Below are positions 17,005 through 24,820 of a stretch of 64,000 nucleotides of DNA, in pieces. Positions within the stretch are counted from its first letter, which is position 1. Every line of letters starts with the position of its first letter. The stretch is from assembly GCA_958354105.1 (NCBI GenBank), contig CATWVA010000001.1:240944-304943 (forward strand), given 5' to 3'. The notes below the pieces were generated by a model, which was given only the letters and a program-made list of their open reading frames with translations, searched no databases and was not told where the DNA came from. The position numbers and the translations under genes are program-made. The DNA is from an uncultured Collinsella sp. GTDB taxonomy: Bacteria > Actinomycetota > Coriobacteriia > Coriobacteriales > Coriobacteriaceae.

Positions 17005-18084
17005 TTACTCCTCCTCGGGGTACACGACTCCCCAGTCGGCGCGAAGCTTGGTCATAAGCTCCATAACATCAGAAGCATAATCCAGCAGCTCGCGCTTGGA
17101 GTCGTCGCCGGCAACGGCCTTCTCAAGATCGGCCATCTCATAGCAAAGGGCGTAAGCCTCGGTGCCGGCGTTGACCTCCTCGCGGTGGCCATCCTCAGTC
17201 CACACGATGGTCGCGTGATCGGCGCGCGGATAATCGTTGACCTCGATATAGCACTTGTCGAAGCTAATGACCGAACGCTTGGGCTGCTTGGAGTGGAGCG
17301 TAAGGCTCACCACGCCCAGCTGCTGTTCGGCATTACGGCAGACGATGCCGCCCGCAACGTCAACACCGGTCTCGCAGGTGTTGCCCAGCGAAACGACCTC
17401 AGCGGGCTGGCTTGCCATAAAGAGACGCATGACGGACAGGGCATACACGCCAATATCGAGCATGGCACCGCCAGCAAGGTTGCGGTTGTAGAAGCGATTG
17501 GTCAGATCGCCGTACTCCTTATAGCTGCCAAAGTTGAGCTGGGCGAGATTCATGCGGCCGAACTCACCGACATCCATGCGGCGACGCAGCTCCTGATACA
17601 AAGGCATGTGGAGCACCGTGGTGGCGTCCATAAGGACAACGTTGTGCTCGTTGGCAATGGCGCGGGCCTCGTCGAGCTCGGCAGAATTGAGGGTGATAGC
17701 CTTTTCACAGAGCACGTGCTTGCCAGCTGCCAGAGCGGCTCGCAGGTAGGTGATGTGAGTGTTGTGCGGCGTGGTGATATAGACTGCGTCAATGTTCGAA
17801 TCGGCATAGAGGTCCTCGACCGTTTCATAGACCTTCTCAACGCCATGCTGCTCTGCAAAAGCCTGAGCCTTGGATAGTGTGCGGTTGGCAACGCCCGCAA
17901 GCTTGCGGCCGGCAAGAGAGAGAGACTGGGCCATCTGGTTGGCGATAACACCGCAACCGATCACTGCCCAGCGGAGCTCGGGGGCCGTAAAAATATCGTT
18001 GGGGAATGGCTTGTCCTGGACCGAGGCAAATGCCACCTTAGCGGCTGCTTCGGCGTCGAGCGGAGCCTGTTTGGAATCTGCCAT
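17005..18084 (-). CDS. Gfo/Idh/MocA-family oxidoreductase
   Basis: A 359-aa NAD(P)-dependent sugar or polyol dehydrogenase. The Rossmann motif reads AVIGCGVIANQMAQSL, and the conserved dinucleotide and active-site segment CEKAITLNSAELDEA stands in for the usual EKP motif. The C-terminal half is the family's mixed beta-sheet substrate domain. The ATG at 18084 follows TAGGAGG. The pairing with a DeoR regulator points to a carbohydrate substrate, which I cannot name. Confidence 0.88.
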   Translation of the reverse strand: MADSKQAPLDAEAAAKVAFASVQDKPFPNDIFTAPELRWAVIGCGVIANQMAQSLSLAGRKLAGVANRTLSKAQAFAEQHGVEKVYETVEDLYADSNIDAVYITTPHNTHITYLRAALAAGKHVLCEKAITLNSAELDEARAIANEHNVVLMDATTVLHMPLYQELRRRMDVGEFGRMNLAQLNFGSYKEYGDLTNRFYNRNLAGGAMLDIGVYALSVMRLFMASQPAEVVSLGNTCETGVDVAGGIVCRNAEQQLGVVSLTLHSKQPKRSVISFDKCYIEVNDYPRADHATIVWTEDGHREEVNAGTEAYALCYEMADLEKAVAGDDSKRELLDYASDVMELMTKLRADWGVVYPEEE

Positions 18085-18225
18085 GATGTGCCTCCTAAGT
18101 CATCGGAAGTCCTTCATTTCTAACAACCCTATATTCGCACAATTGTGCGCGTATCTACTCGTGTTTGCGTGTTTATTTGCTTATCGGTCTATATTTTGCC
18201 ATGTTTGGCAGATGTCTGTGCGGCT

Positions 18226-18265
18226 ATGCGCATTATCGCGCAAGGCTATGCGCATAAATGCGCAT
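18226..18265 (-). promoter_or_regulatory. Three ATGCGCAT repeats upstream of the oxidoreductase-DeoR operon
   Basis: The palindrome ATGCGCAT occurs at 18226-18233, 18248-18255 and 18258-18265; the first two are preceded by GGCT. The AT-rich 100 bp between them and the ATG at 18084 could hold the promoter. They are candidate operator half-sites for the DeoR protein of the same operon; a separate palindrome, GCACAATTGTGC, lies near 18140. Confidence 0.45.
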
Positions 18266-18289
18266 GCGACGATCCTTGTGAAACATTAA

Positions 18290-18540
18290 GGAACGAACAC
18301 CATAGCCATAAAAGACAGAGTAGGCTGTATTACTCCACCCCTCTGGGGGCACCAGACATCAAAGGACCGTCCCAAACTGCCGGCACATAGGGACTGTCCC
18401 CAACGACTGGTCATTTAAGTCTGCCCCCAATGAATGGTCCCCAATAAATGCCAAGCGACTTCCACTCATTTAAGTCTGTCCCCAATGAGTATGGGCATTT
18501 CCGCGGCACTCATTTAAGTCTGTCCCCAATGAGTAGGGAT
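18290..18540. repeat. Intergenic repeat cluster: three short hairpins with a GGGRCAGACTTA loop
   Basis: The 518-nt gap 18085-18602 has no gene. Its second half contains ACTCATT-loop-AATGAGT hairpins at 18464-18490 and 18508-18534 and a variant (TCATT/AATGA) at 18411-18433. On the minus strand each loop reads GGGGACAGACTTA or GGGGGCAGACTTA. Further GGGACTGTCCC-like bits lie at 18364-18402. The spacing is irregular (44 and about 53 nt), unlike a CRISPR. Confidence 0.7.
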
Positions 18541-18544
18541 AGAA

Positions 18545-18576
18545 AAAGGCCCGGGTGCCTTGGCATCCGGGCCTTT
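18545..18576 (-). terminator. Terminator of the ribosomal protein operon
   Basis: A 15-nt arm AAAGGCCCGGGTGCC pairs with GGCATCCGGGCCTTT with one mismatch, and a U-run follows on the minus strand. It lies 27 nt after the rplX stop; a second small stem (GCAAC/GTTGC) lies in between. The operon therefore ends after rplX. Confidence 0.9.
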
Positions 18577-18602
18577 GCTAGCAACTTGATGTTGCGAGCA
18601 GC

Positions 18603-18908
18603 TTAGAACTTGTGGCCGCACTTCTTGCAGACGCGCAGCTTGTTCTTGCCGTCCTTCTCGTGACCGACGCGGGTAACCTTACCGCACTCGGGGCAAACGA
18701 GATTGACGTTGGAGGCGTCGATGGGAGCCTCCTGCGAAACGATGCCGCCCTGCTGGTTGGCAGCGTTGGGCTTGACGGCCTTCTTGACGACCGAAACGCC
18801 CTCGACAACGACCTTGTTCTCGGCGGGGAGAGCACGCAGGACAACACCCTGCTTGCCGCGATCCTTACCAGAGAGAACCTGGACCTTATCGCCCTTCTTG
18901 ATATACAT
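18603..18908 (-). CDS. rplX: 50S ribosomal protein L24
   Basis: A 101-aa assembly-initiating protein of the large subunit. The KOW motif is visible as IKKGDKVQVLSGKDRGKQGVVL. It also has a CPEC-x-KVTRVGHEKDGKNKLRVC-KKCG pair of Cys motifs typical of zinc-binding actinobacterial and Gram-positive L24. It is the last gene of the operon here. The usual follower rplE is absent; a terminator comes instead. Confidence 0.97.
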   Translation of the reverse strand: MYIKKGDKVQVLSGKDRGKQGVVLRALPAENKVVVEGVSVVKKAVKPNAANQQGGIVSQEAPIDASNVNLVCPECGKVTRVGHEKDGKNKLRVCKKCGHKF

Positions 18909-18921
18909 ATATCTCCCCTAA

Positions 18922-19290
18922 CTACAGGGTCTCGGGAGCGAGCGAGACGATCTTCATGTACTTCTTGTCACGAAGCTCGCGAGCGACGGGCCCGAAGATA
19001 CGGGTGCCGACGGGCGAACCATCGTTGTTGATGACAACGCAGGCGTTCTCATCAAAGCGAATGTAGGAGCCATCCTTGCGGCGGATCTCCTTAACGGTGC
19101 GAACGACGACGCAACGGACAACGTCCTTCTTCTTGACGTTGGCGCCAGGGGTAGCCTCCTGGACAGCACCGATGAACACATCGCCGATGCCTGCATAACG
19201 ACGCTTGGAACCGCCAAGCACCTTGATGCAGCGAATCTTGCGAGCGCCGGAGTTGTCGGCGACGTTCAGCATGGTTTGCATCTGAATCAT
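18922..19290 (-). CDS. rplN: 50S ribosomal protein L14
   Basis: A 122-aa rRNA-binding protein of the large subunit. The family signature appears as ARKIRCIKVLGGSKRRYAG-IGDV near the N-terminus, and the length is standard. It lies 13 nt before rplX. It begins MIQMQTMLNVADNSG, as in most bacteria. Confidence 0.98.
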   Translation of the reverse strand: MIQMQTMLNVADNSGARKIRCIKVLGGSKRRYAGIGDVFIGAVQEATPGANVKKKDVVRCVVVRTVKEIRRKDGSYIRFDENACVVINNDGSPVGTRIFGPVARELRDKKYMKIVSLAPETL

Positions 19291-19408
19291 GGTAGATGTT
19301 CCTCCGAACTAAGAACCGAAGAGAGGTGCGCAGCCTTTATACGGCCCGTGGTATGCAAGCCAGGCATACGCACATCTTCGGAAACGTACAAGTCGTAAGA
19401 GCGACTGC

Positions 19409-19669
19409 TTATTTAGCGCGCTCGACGACCTCGATGAGGCGCCAACGCTTCATCTTGGACATAGGACGGGTCTCCATAACGCGGACGGTATCGCCCACGC
19501 CAGCCGTGCACTCCTCGTCGTGAGCGTGCAGCTTCTTGGAGCTGGTCATCATCTTGCCGTACTTGGGGTGACGCTTGCGCTCGGTGATGGTGACAACAAT
19601 GGTCTTGGCACCGGAGACGGAGGTAACGACACCCGTACGGACCTTACGCGAGTTACGCGAATCAGTCAT
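19409..19669 (-). CDS. rpsQ: 30S ribosomal protein S17
   Basis: An 86-aa small-subunit primary binding protein with an OB fold. Recognisable segments are GVVTSVSGAKTIVVTITERK and GDTVRVMETRPMSKMKRWRL. It is separated from rplN by 118 nt, an unusually wide gap in this operon, in which I see no gene or clear hairpin. Confidence 0.97.
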   Translation of the reverse strand: MTDSRNSRKVRTGVVTSVSGAKTIVVTITERKRHPKYGKMMTSSKKLHAHDEECTAGVGDTVRVMETRPMSKMKRWRLIEVVERAK

Positions 19670-19685
19670 GTTCTCTCCTTAGGTC

Positions 19686-19901
19686 CTACTCGGCGACAGC
19701 GGACTTCTCCGCTGCGATCTCGCGGGCGCGCTGCTCCGTGAGGACGCGAGCGATGTCCTTCTTCACGGTGTTGACGCGAGCGGTGTTGTCCAGCTGGCTG
19801 GTGGCCATCTGGAAACGAAGGTTAAAGAGCTCGGCGCGCATTTCCTTCAGCTTCTCAACGAGCTGAGCGTCCGAGAGCTCACGAATCTCTGCGGGCTTCA
19901 T
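19686..19901 (-). CDS. rpmC: 50S ribosomal protein L29
   Basis: A 71-aa helical protein near the polypeptide exit tunnel. It starts MKPAEIRELSDAQLVEKLKE and contains LFNLRFQMATSQLDNTARV. Its ATG overlaps the stop codon of rplP (TAATG), which indicates translational coupling. Confidence 0.97.
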   Translation of the reverse strand: MKPAEIRELSDAQLVEKLKEMRAELFNLRFQMATSQLDNTARVNTVKKDIARVLTEQRAREIAAEKSAVAE

Positions 19902-20404
19902 TAGTTCTCCTCCTTCGCGGCGGCGGCGTCCTCAGCAGCCCACTTGGCCTCGAGAGCGGCCTCCTCAGCCATCTCCTTCTCGATGCGCTGCTCAGCGTTC
20001 TTGGCAGCAACAATCTTGGTCTTGATGGGAAGCTTGTGCTGTGCAAGACGCAGAGCCTCGCGAGCGACCTCCTCGGGCACGCCCTTGACCTCGAACATGA
20101 TGCGGCCGGGCTTGACGACGGCCACCCACTCCTCGGGGTTACCCTTACCAGAACCCATGCGAGTCTCGGCAGGCTTCTTGGTGATGGGCTTATCGGGGAA
20201 GATCGTGATGTAGACACGACCGCCACGCTTCATGTAGCGGGTCATGGCAATACGAGCGGCCTCGATCTGACGGTTGGTGATCCAATGGGCCTCGAGAGCC
20301 TGGATACCAAACTCGCCGAAATGCAGCTCGGTATTACCCTTGGCCTGGCCCTTCATGGAGCCACGCTGCACCTTGCGGTGAAGAATACGCTTAGGGGCAA
20401 GCAC
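19901..20404 (-). CDS. rplP: 50S ribosomal protein L16 with C-terminal extension
   Basis: A large-subunit protein that lines the A-site region. The N-terminus MLAPKRILHRKVQRG and the segment KKPAETRMGSGKGNPEEWVAV match the family. At 167 aa it is about 28 residues longer than the usual 137-139. The extra tail, from about residue 140, is rich in Ala, Glu and Lys. The start is a GTG that shares one base with the TAG stop of rpsC. Confidence 0.96.
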   Translation of the reverse strand: MLAPKRILHRKVQRGSMKGQAKGNTELHFGEFGIQALEAHWITNRQIEAARIAMTRYMKRGGRVYITIFPDKPITKKPAETRMGSGKGNPEEWVAVVKPGRIMFEVKGVPEEVAREALRLAQHKLPIKTKIVAAKNAEQRIEKEMAEEAALEAKWAAEDAAAAKEEN

Positions 20405-21114
20405 TACTGACCCCTCCTCTCGGAGTTACGACGACGAGGACGGGAAGAGCCCTCGAGTGCAGGATTGGGAACAGGCTGGCCCGGGAGCTTCTCGCCCAGG
20501 TAGATCCAGACCTTCACGCCGCAAGCGCCCATGGTGGTGCTGGCGACAGCCGTGCCGTAGTCGATCTTGGCACGGAGGGTGTGCAGAGGCACGCGACCCT
20601 CACGGTACCACTCACGACGGCCCATCTCGGCACCGCCGAGACGACCGGAGCACTGGATACGGATGCCCTTAGCGCCGGCCTTGCGGGCGGACTGGACAGC
20701 CTTGCGCATGGCGCGACGGAAGGCAACGCGGCCCTCGAGCTGCTCGGCGATAGACTGAGCAACGAGGTTGGCGTCGAGCTCGGGGCGCTTGATCTCGACA
20801 ACGTCGACGGAGAGCTGGCCCTTGGAGACGCCAGCGACCTTCTCGAGCTCGGTGCGGAGGGTATCGATCTCGGCACCCTTCTTACCGATGACAACGCCGG
20901 GGCGAGCGGTGAGGATGATGACCTTCACCTTGTCGCCAGCGCGCTCGATCTCGACGCGGGAGACAGCTGCGCGGGAAAGACGCTTCTCGAGGTACTTGCG
21001 GATCTCGAGATCGTTACCGAGGGTCTTAGCGTAATCCTTCTCTGCGAACCAGCGGGAGCGCCAGTTCTCGGTGATGCCAAGACGGAAGCCGGTGGGGTAG
21101 ACTTTCTGACCCAT
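20404..21114 (-). CDS. rpsC: 30S ribosomal protein S3
   Basis: A 236-aa mRNA-entry-site protein. The N-terminal KH domain (VVIGKKGAEIDTLRTELEKV) and the C-terminal S3 domain (GIRIQCSGRLGGAEMGRREW) are both visible. The gene is 6 nt from rplV and overlaps rplP by one base. Confidence 0.98.
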   Translation of the reverse strand: MGQKVYPTGFRLGITENWRSRWFAEKDYAKTLGNDLEIRKYLEKRLSRAAVSRVEIERAGDKVKVIILTARPGVVIGKKGAEIDTLRTELEKVAGVSKGQLSVDVVEIKRPELDANLVAQSIAEQLEGRVAFRRAMRKAVQSARKAGAKGIRIQCSGRLGGAEMGRREWYREGRVPLHTLRAKIDYGTAVASTTMGACGVKVWIYLGEKLPGQPVPNPALEGSSRPRRRNSERRGQ

Positions 21115-21120
21115 ACAGCT

Positions 21121-21492
21121 TTACGCCTCCTTTCGAGGAGCAACGACGACGGTGATGTGGGAAGTACGCTTCAGAATGCGAGAAGCGGAACCCTTGGCGC
21201 GGGGACGGATGCGCTTAAGCGTCGGACCCTCGTCAACATAGGCAGCGGCGACAACCAGGTTGTCGGCACGCAGACCGTTGTTGTTCTCGGCGTTCGCAAC
21301 GGCGGAACGGAGAACCTTCTCGACATCCACGGCGACGGCGCGGTCGCAGAAGTGGAGGATGTCGAAGGCCTGAGCGACAGGCTTGCGGCGGATCAGATCG
21401 ACCACCAGGCGGGCCTTGCTGGGGGAAACACGCACGTACTTAGCGACGGCGCGAACCTCGGTGGCCTCAGTTTCAATAGACTTAGTTGCCAT
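21121..21492 (-). CDS. rplV: 50S ribosomal protein L22
   Basis: A 123-aa exit-tunnel protein. AKYVRVSPSKARLVVDLIR and the tunnel-loop region RIRPRAKGSASRILKRTSH are typical; no deletion linked to macrolide resistance is visible in the loop. It lies between rpsS and rpsC. Confidence 0.97.
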   Translation of the reverse strand: MATKSIETEATEVRAVAKYVRVSPSKARLVVDLIRRKPVAQAFDILHFCDRAVAVDVEKVLRSAVANAENNNGLRADNLVVAAAYVDEGPTLKRIRPRAKGSASRILKRTSHITVVVAPRKEA

Positions 21493-21506
21493 TTACGGTT
21501 AACCCC

Positions 21507-21767
21507 CTATTTGGCCTTGTGGCCACGGAACGTACGAGTCGGCGCGAACTCGCCGAGCTTGTGACCAACCATGGACTCGGTAACATACACGGGCACATGC
21601 TTGCGGCCGTCGTGGACGGCGATGGTGTGACCAACCATCTCGGGGAAGATGGTGGACGCGCGGGACCAGGTCTTCACGACGTCCTTCTTGCCAGCCTCGT
21701 TCATCGCGGTGATACGCGAGAGAAGGCGAGTCTCCACGAACGGGCCCTTTTTGAGACTTCTGCTCAT
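21507..21767 (-). CDS. rpsS: 30S ribosomal protein S19
   Basis: An 86-aa small-subunit head protein beginning MSRSLKKGPFV, with the family segment KTWSRASTIFPEMVGHTIAV and GHKLGEFAPTRTFRGH. Standard length; 14 nt from rplV and 32 nt from rplB. Confidence 0.98.
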   Translation of the reverse strand: MSRSLKKGPFVETRLLSRITAMNEAGKKDVVKTWSRASTIFPEMVGHTIAVHDGRKHVPVYVTESMVGHKLGEFAPTRTFRGHKAK

Positions 21768-21799
21768 AAGTGCTTTCTCCTAAAACTCGGTATCCGAAA

Positions 21800-22630
21800 T
21801 TACTTCTTACGGCGACGAATGATGTGCTGGTTCGAGACCTTCTTCTTCTTGCGCGTACGAAGGCCCTTCGTCGGCTTACCCCAGGGGGTAACGGAGGGAC
21901 GACCAGAGGTGTGGTTCTTGCCCTCGCCACCGCCGTGCGGGTGGTCGACAGGGTTCATGACGGTACCGCGGACGGTCGGGCGCACGTTCATGTGACGCTT
22001 ACGGCCGGCCTTGCCGATGACGATGTTGGAGTGATCGGCGTTGCCGACCTCACCGACGGTGGCGCGGCAGGTAACGAGGATGCGGCGCATCTCGGAGGAA
22101 GGCATACGGACGATAGCGTACTTGCCCTCCTTACCCATCAGCTGGCAGGAGTTACCGGCGGAACGGGCGATAGCAGCGCCCTTGCCCGGCTGGAACTCGA
22201 CGGCGTGGATGAGCGTACCGACGGGGATGTCGGCGAGGGGCAGAGCGTTACCCGGCTTGATGTCGGCGTCAGAACCGGACATGATGGTCTGACCGACCTC
22301 GAGGCCCTTGGGGGCCAGGATGTAGCGCTTCTCACCGTCAGCGTAGTGCAGCAGAGCGATGCGAGCGGAACGGTTCGGATCGTACTCGATCGTGGCAACC
22401 TTGGCGGGCACGCCGTCCTTGTTGCGCTTGAAGTCGATCACGCGGTAACGACGCTTCACGCCGCCGCCCTGGTGGCGGGTGGTGATGCGGCCGTTGTTGT
22501 TACGACCGGCCTTCTTGGGCAGGGGCTCGAGAAGAGACTTCTCGGGCTTGGTGCAGGTGATCTCGGAGAAATCGGAGATCGTCTGCCAACGCCTACCAGC
22601 GGAGGTCGGCTTAAGGTGCTTTACAGCCAT
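21800..22630 (-). CDS. rplB: 50S ribosomal protein L2
   Basis: A 276-aa peptidyl-transferase-centre protein. The start at 22630 (MAVKHLKPTSAGRR) follows AAGGGA; the frame is open for another 25 codons upstream but without family similarity. The conserved segment MNPVDHPHGGGEGK near the C-terminus carries the functionally important His. A 179-nt structured gap precedes it, unlike the other junctions in the operon. Confidence 0.98.
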   Translation of the reverse strand: MAVKHLKPTSAGRRWQTISDFSEITCTKPEKSLLEPLPKKAGRNNNGRITTRHQGGGVKRRYRVIDFKRNKDGVPAKVATIEYDPNRSARIALLHYADGEKRYILAPKGLEVGQTIMSGSDADIKPGNALPLADIPVGTLIHAVEFQPGKGAAIARSAGNSCQLMGKEGKYAIVRMPSSEMRRILVTCRATVGEVGNADHSNIVIGKAGRKRHMNVRPTVRGTVMNPVDHPHGGGEGKNHTSGRPSVTPWGKPTKGLRTRKKKKVSNQHIIRRRKK

Positions 22631-22660
22631 TACAATCCCTTTCAATAAGAATCCGTTAGC

Positions 22661-22701
22661 CATCGCAGACAGGGATTCGAGGTTCTGCCTCGGGTGCGAT
22701 G
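22661..22701 (-). promoter_or_regulatory. Stem-loop in the rplB leader
   Basis: CATCGCA (22661-22667) pairs with TGCGATG (22695-22701), enclosing an inner CGAGG/CCTCG stem. It ends about 30 nt before the rplB start on the minus strand, so it could be an autoregulatory or attenuation structure for rplB. Confidence 0.5.
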
Positions 22702-22715
22702 ACACCGGACGTATA

Positions 22716-22736
22716 CACGGTTCCGGGCGTGTCCAT
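22716..22736 (-). promoter_or_regulatory. Shared ribosomal-gene upstream box, copy before rplB
   Basis: On the + strand this reads CACGGTTCCGGGCGTGTCC and is followed by AT. It matches the copies before rplC (24581-24601) and rpsL (40599-40619) with consensus CACGSYKSCGGGCGTRTCC. The neighbouring GTATA makes a possible -10 on the minus strand. An internal promoter for rplB is plausible. Confidence 0.5.
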
Positions 22737-22755
22737 TTTATCCGCCCGAAACCTT

Positions 22756-22791
22756 GAGCTCTCGCCTCCCCTATTTGGGAGGCATGAGCTC
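22756..22791 (-). promoter_or_regulatory. Two-part hairpin between rplW and rplB
   Basis: GAGCTC at 22756-22761 and 22786-22791 and GCCTCCC/GGGAGGC at 22764-22770 and 22777-22783 form one stem with a CTATTT loop. It lies 18 nt after the rplW stop. No strong U-run follows, so full termination is doubtful; partial attenuation or RNA processing is more likely. Confidence 0.55.
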
Positions 22792-22809
22792 ACTCAACAG
22801 CAGCGAGTC

Positions 22810-23097
22810 TTAGGCCTGGTTGCCAAAGACCTCGATGGTGTCGCCCTCGGCCAGCGTGACGATGGCCTTCTTCCAAGAACGGGTCTTGCCGGCGACATAG
22901 CGCACGCGCTTGGTCTTGGGCTTGACCGTCAAGGTGTTCACGCGAACGACCTTGACGCCGAAGATCTCCTCGACAGCGTCCTTGATCTGATACTTGTTAG
23001 CATCCTTGGCGACCTCGAACGTGTACTTGTTCTGCTCCATGCCGGAGAAGGAACGCTCGGACACGATCGGACGGATGATGATCTCGTGGGCGGTCAT
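22810..23097 (-). CDS. rplW: 50S ribosomal protein L23
   Basis: A 95-aa exit-site protein that docks SRP and trigger factor. IIIRPIVSERSFSGMEQNKY and the C-terminal TVKPKTKRVRYVAGKTRSWK fit the family. Its ATG follows the rplD stop immediately (TAAATG). Confidence 0.97.
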   Translation of the reverse strand: MTAHEIIIRPIVSERSFSGMEQNKYTFEVAKDANKYQIKDAVEEIFGVKVVRVNTLTVKPKTKRVRYVAGKTRSWKKAIVTLAEGDTIEVFGNQA

Positions 23098-23724
23098 TTA
23101 TGCAAGCACCTCCCCGAAGTGAGCGGCGATGTCGGCGGGCATCAGCACAGCGTTGTTGTTGACGAGATCGTAGGTGTTGGCCTCGTCAGCGGTGATGATG
23201 AACGTCTTGGGAATATTGCGGAACGACAGGTAGGCGTTGACGTCCTCATCGCGAACGATGATGGTCAGACGCTTGCCCTCAAGGCCGAGAGCCTTGAGCA
23301 TGGCGACGGCAGCCTTGGTGGAAGGCTTCTCGAAGCCGTAGTCGTCGACGAGCACGAGCTCGCCATCGGCCAGCTTGGCGGACAGCGCGGAGCGCATAGC
23401 CAGCTTGACCTCCTTGTTGTTCATACGCTTAGCGTAGGAACGGGGCTTGGGGGCGAAGACAACGCCACCGTGACGCCACTGGGCAGCACGGATGGAACCC
23501 TGGCGGGCACGGCCGGTGCCCTTCTGACGCCAAGGCTTCTTGCCGCCACCGGAAACCTCAGAGCGACCCTTAGCAGACTGGGTGCCCTGACGCCAAGAGG
23601 CCATCTGGCACTTGACGATGTGGTGCATAACGTGGATGTTCGGCTCGATGCCGTACACCTCAGCGGCGAGCTCGGCCTCGGCGACCTTCTTGCCCTCGCT
23701 GTTCTTTACTTCAAACTTTGCCAT
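23098..23724 (-). CDS. rplD: 50S ribosomal protein L4
   Basis: A 208-aa exit-tunnel protein. The long loop RQGTQSAKGRSEVSGGGKKP followed by WRQKGTGRARQGSIR is intact. In E. coli L4 represses its own operon by binding the leader of the first gene; here the first gene is rplC, whose leader is strongly structured (24412-24463). Confidence 0.97.
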   Translation of the reverse strand: MAKFEVKNSEGKKVAEAELAAEVYGIEPNIHVMHHIVKCQMASWRQGTQSAKGRSEVSGGGKKPWRQKGTGRARQGSIRAAQWRHGGVVFAPKPRSYAKRMNNKEVKLAMRSALSAKLADGELVLVDDYGFEKPSTKAAVAMLKALGLEGKRLTIIVRDEDVNAYLSFRNIPKTFIITADEANTYDLVNNNAVLMPADIAAHFGEVLA

Positions 23725-23770
23725 TTAAGTGTTCTCCTTGGTATGACGCTGGGCTAAATGGGCTGGGCCC

Positions 23771-24391
23771 TTAGGCCATACGGATGGCGACGAGACCATT
23801 CTTGGCACCCGGGACAGCGCCCTTGACCAAGATGAGGTTCTGCTCGGCATCGATGCGGACAACGGAAAGGTTCTTGACGGTAACGCGCTCGTTACCCATG
23901 TGACCGGCCATCTTGACGCCCTTGAGGACGCGCGCAGGATAGGCGCACTGACCGATAGAACCAGGGTGACGCTGGAAGTGAGAACCATGCGTCATAGGAC
24001 CGCGGCGCTGACCCCAGCGCTTGATGCGACCCTGGAAGCCCTTACCCTTGGAGGTACCGATGACGTCGACCTTCTCGACATCAGCGAAATCAGCGACGGT
24101 GACGACCTCGCCGACCTTGTGCTCCTCGCCGTTCTCGACGCGGACCTCACGAAGGAAGCGGACAGGCTCGACGCCAGCCTTGGCGAAGTGACCAGCCATG
24201 GGCTTGTTCACGTTCTTGGCCTTGATGTCGCCGAAACCGATCTGGACGGCGTCATAGCCGTCGGTTGCCTGAGTTTTAACCTGCGAGACAGCGCAGGGGC
24301 CAGCCTGGATGACCGTGACGGGAACGACGTTGTCGTCCTCGTCCCAAACCTGGGTCATGCCAATCTTGCGGCCGAGAATCATGCTGATCAA
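23771..24391 (-). CDS. rplC: 50S ribosomal protein L3
   Basis: A 206-aa early-assembly protein. It contains ILGRKIGMTQVW at the N-terminus and GTSKGKGFQGRIKRW and MTHGSHFQRHPGSIGQ in the middle. Two starts are possible: TTG 24391 or ATG 24382; neither has a strong ribosome site at ideal spacing. It is the first gene of this operon because rpsJ, its usual predecessor, follows fusA about 13 kb away. Confidence 0.96.
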   Translation of the reverse strand: MISMILGRKIGMTQVWDEDDNVVPVTVIQAGPCAVSQVKTQATDGYDAVQIGFGDIKAKNVNKPMAGHFAKAGVEPVRFLREVRVENGEEHKVGEVVTVADFADVEKVDVIGTSKGKGFQGRIKRWGQRRGPMTHGSHFQRHPGSIGQCAYPARVLKGVKMAGHMGNERVTVKNLSVVRIDAEQNLILVKGAVPGAKNGLVAIRMA

Positions 24392-24411
24392 GATATGATC
24401 CCAACTCTCGC

Positions 24412-24463
24412 GTGGTCTTGGGACAATGCGTACGCCACCGAGCGTACGCCCCTAGAGGACCAC
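24412..24463 (-). promoter_or_regulatory. Structured leader of the rplC operon
   Basis: GTGGTC (24412-24417) pairs with GACCAC (24458-24463). Inside lie a GGG/CCC pairing and a GCGTACGC stem (24428-24435 with 24442-24449) with a 6-nt loop. It is 20 nt upstream of the TTG start. By analogy with the S10 leader of other bacteria it could be the L4 target. The rest of the gap to 24640 shows no gene. Confidence 0.55.
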
Positions 24464-24580
24464 TACTTACACGACGTGCTCCCCAGTCTTGTATTGCGTC
24501 CGGACTACCTGACAACCCTATTAAGCAGGCATTTTGTCCAGCCAGAATACTCCCCTGGTTACACACAGCTGTTTAGTATA

Positions 24581-24601
24581 CACGGCTGCGGGCGTATCCA
24601 T
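24581..24601 (-). promoter_or_regulatory. Shared ribosomal-gene upstream box, copy before rplC
   Basis: On the + strand it reads CACGGCTGCGGGCGTATCC and is followed by AT. It is adjacent to AGTATA (24575-24580), which gives TATACT on the minus strand as a possible -10. The match to the copy before rplB spans 26 nt with 4 differences by eye. Confidence 0.5.
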
Positions 24602-24643
24602 CGAGATTCATATTTCACTCACATTGTTTACGCAGGTAAAGTG

Positions 24644-24820
24644 CGTGGCACGTTCCCAGTGTGCGGCGGAGGGGGCGGGCCTGAGACATATTAAGGTTAC
24701 TGCTCTACAGTCCTGCTCACGACGGAGAGCACATTAAGTGCTCTCCTGTTCGTGCGGAACTCGCGACAACCTTAATATGTCTCAGGCCCGCCCCCTCCGC
24801 CGCACACTGGGAACGCCACG
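24644..24820. repeat. Giant hairpin element, copy A
   Basis: Arms 24651-24698 and 24768-24815 are perfectly complementary over 48 bp; CGTGG/CCACG extends the stem by 5 bp beyond a 2-nt bulge. The 69-nt centre (24699-24767) shares CTGCTCTACAGTCCTGC, AGCACATTAAGTGCT and CGTGCGGAACTCGCGA with copies B and C. The inner stem GGAGAGCAC/GTGCTCTCC has an ATTAA loop. It lies between a histidine phosphatase gene and the rplC leader. No open reading frame in it looks real. Confidence 0.9.

Noticed and set aside
18405..18540. Possible CRISPR array (three similar repeats)
   Set aside because: Only three repeats, one of them diverged, irregular spacing, no cas genes, and each unit is itself a small hairpin.
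24644..24820. Giant hairpin as an integron attC site or IS end
   Set aside because: No integrase or transposase nearby, no core-site consensus I could confirm, no target-site duplication, and the conserved part is central rather than terminal.
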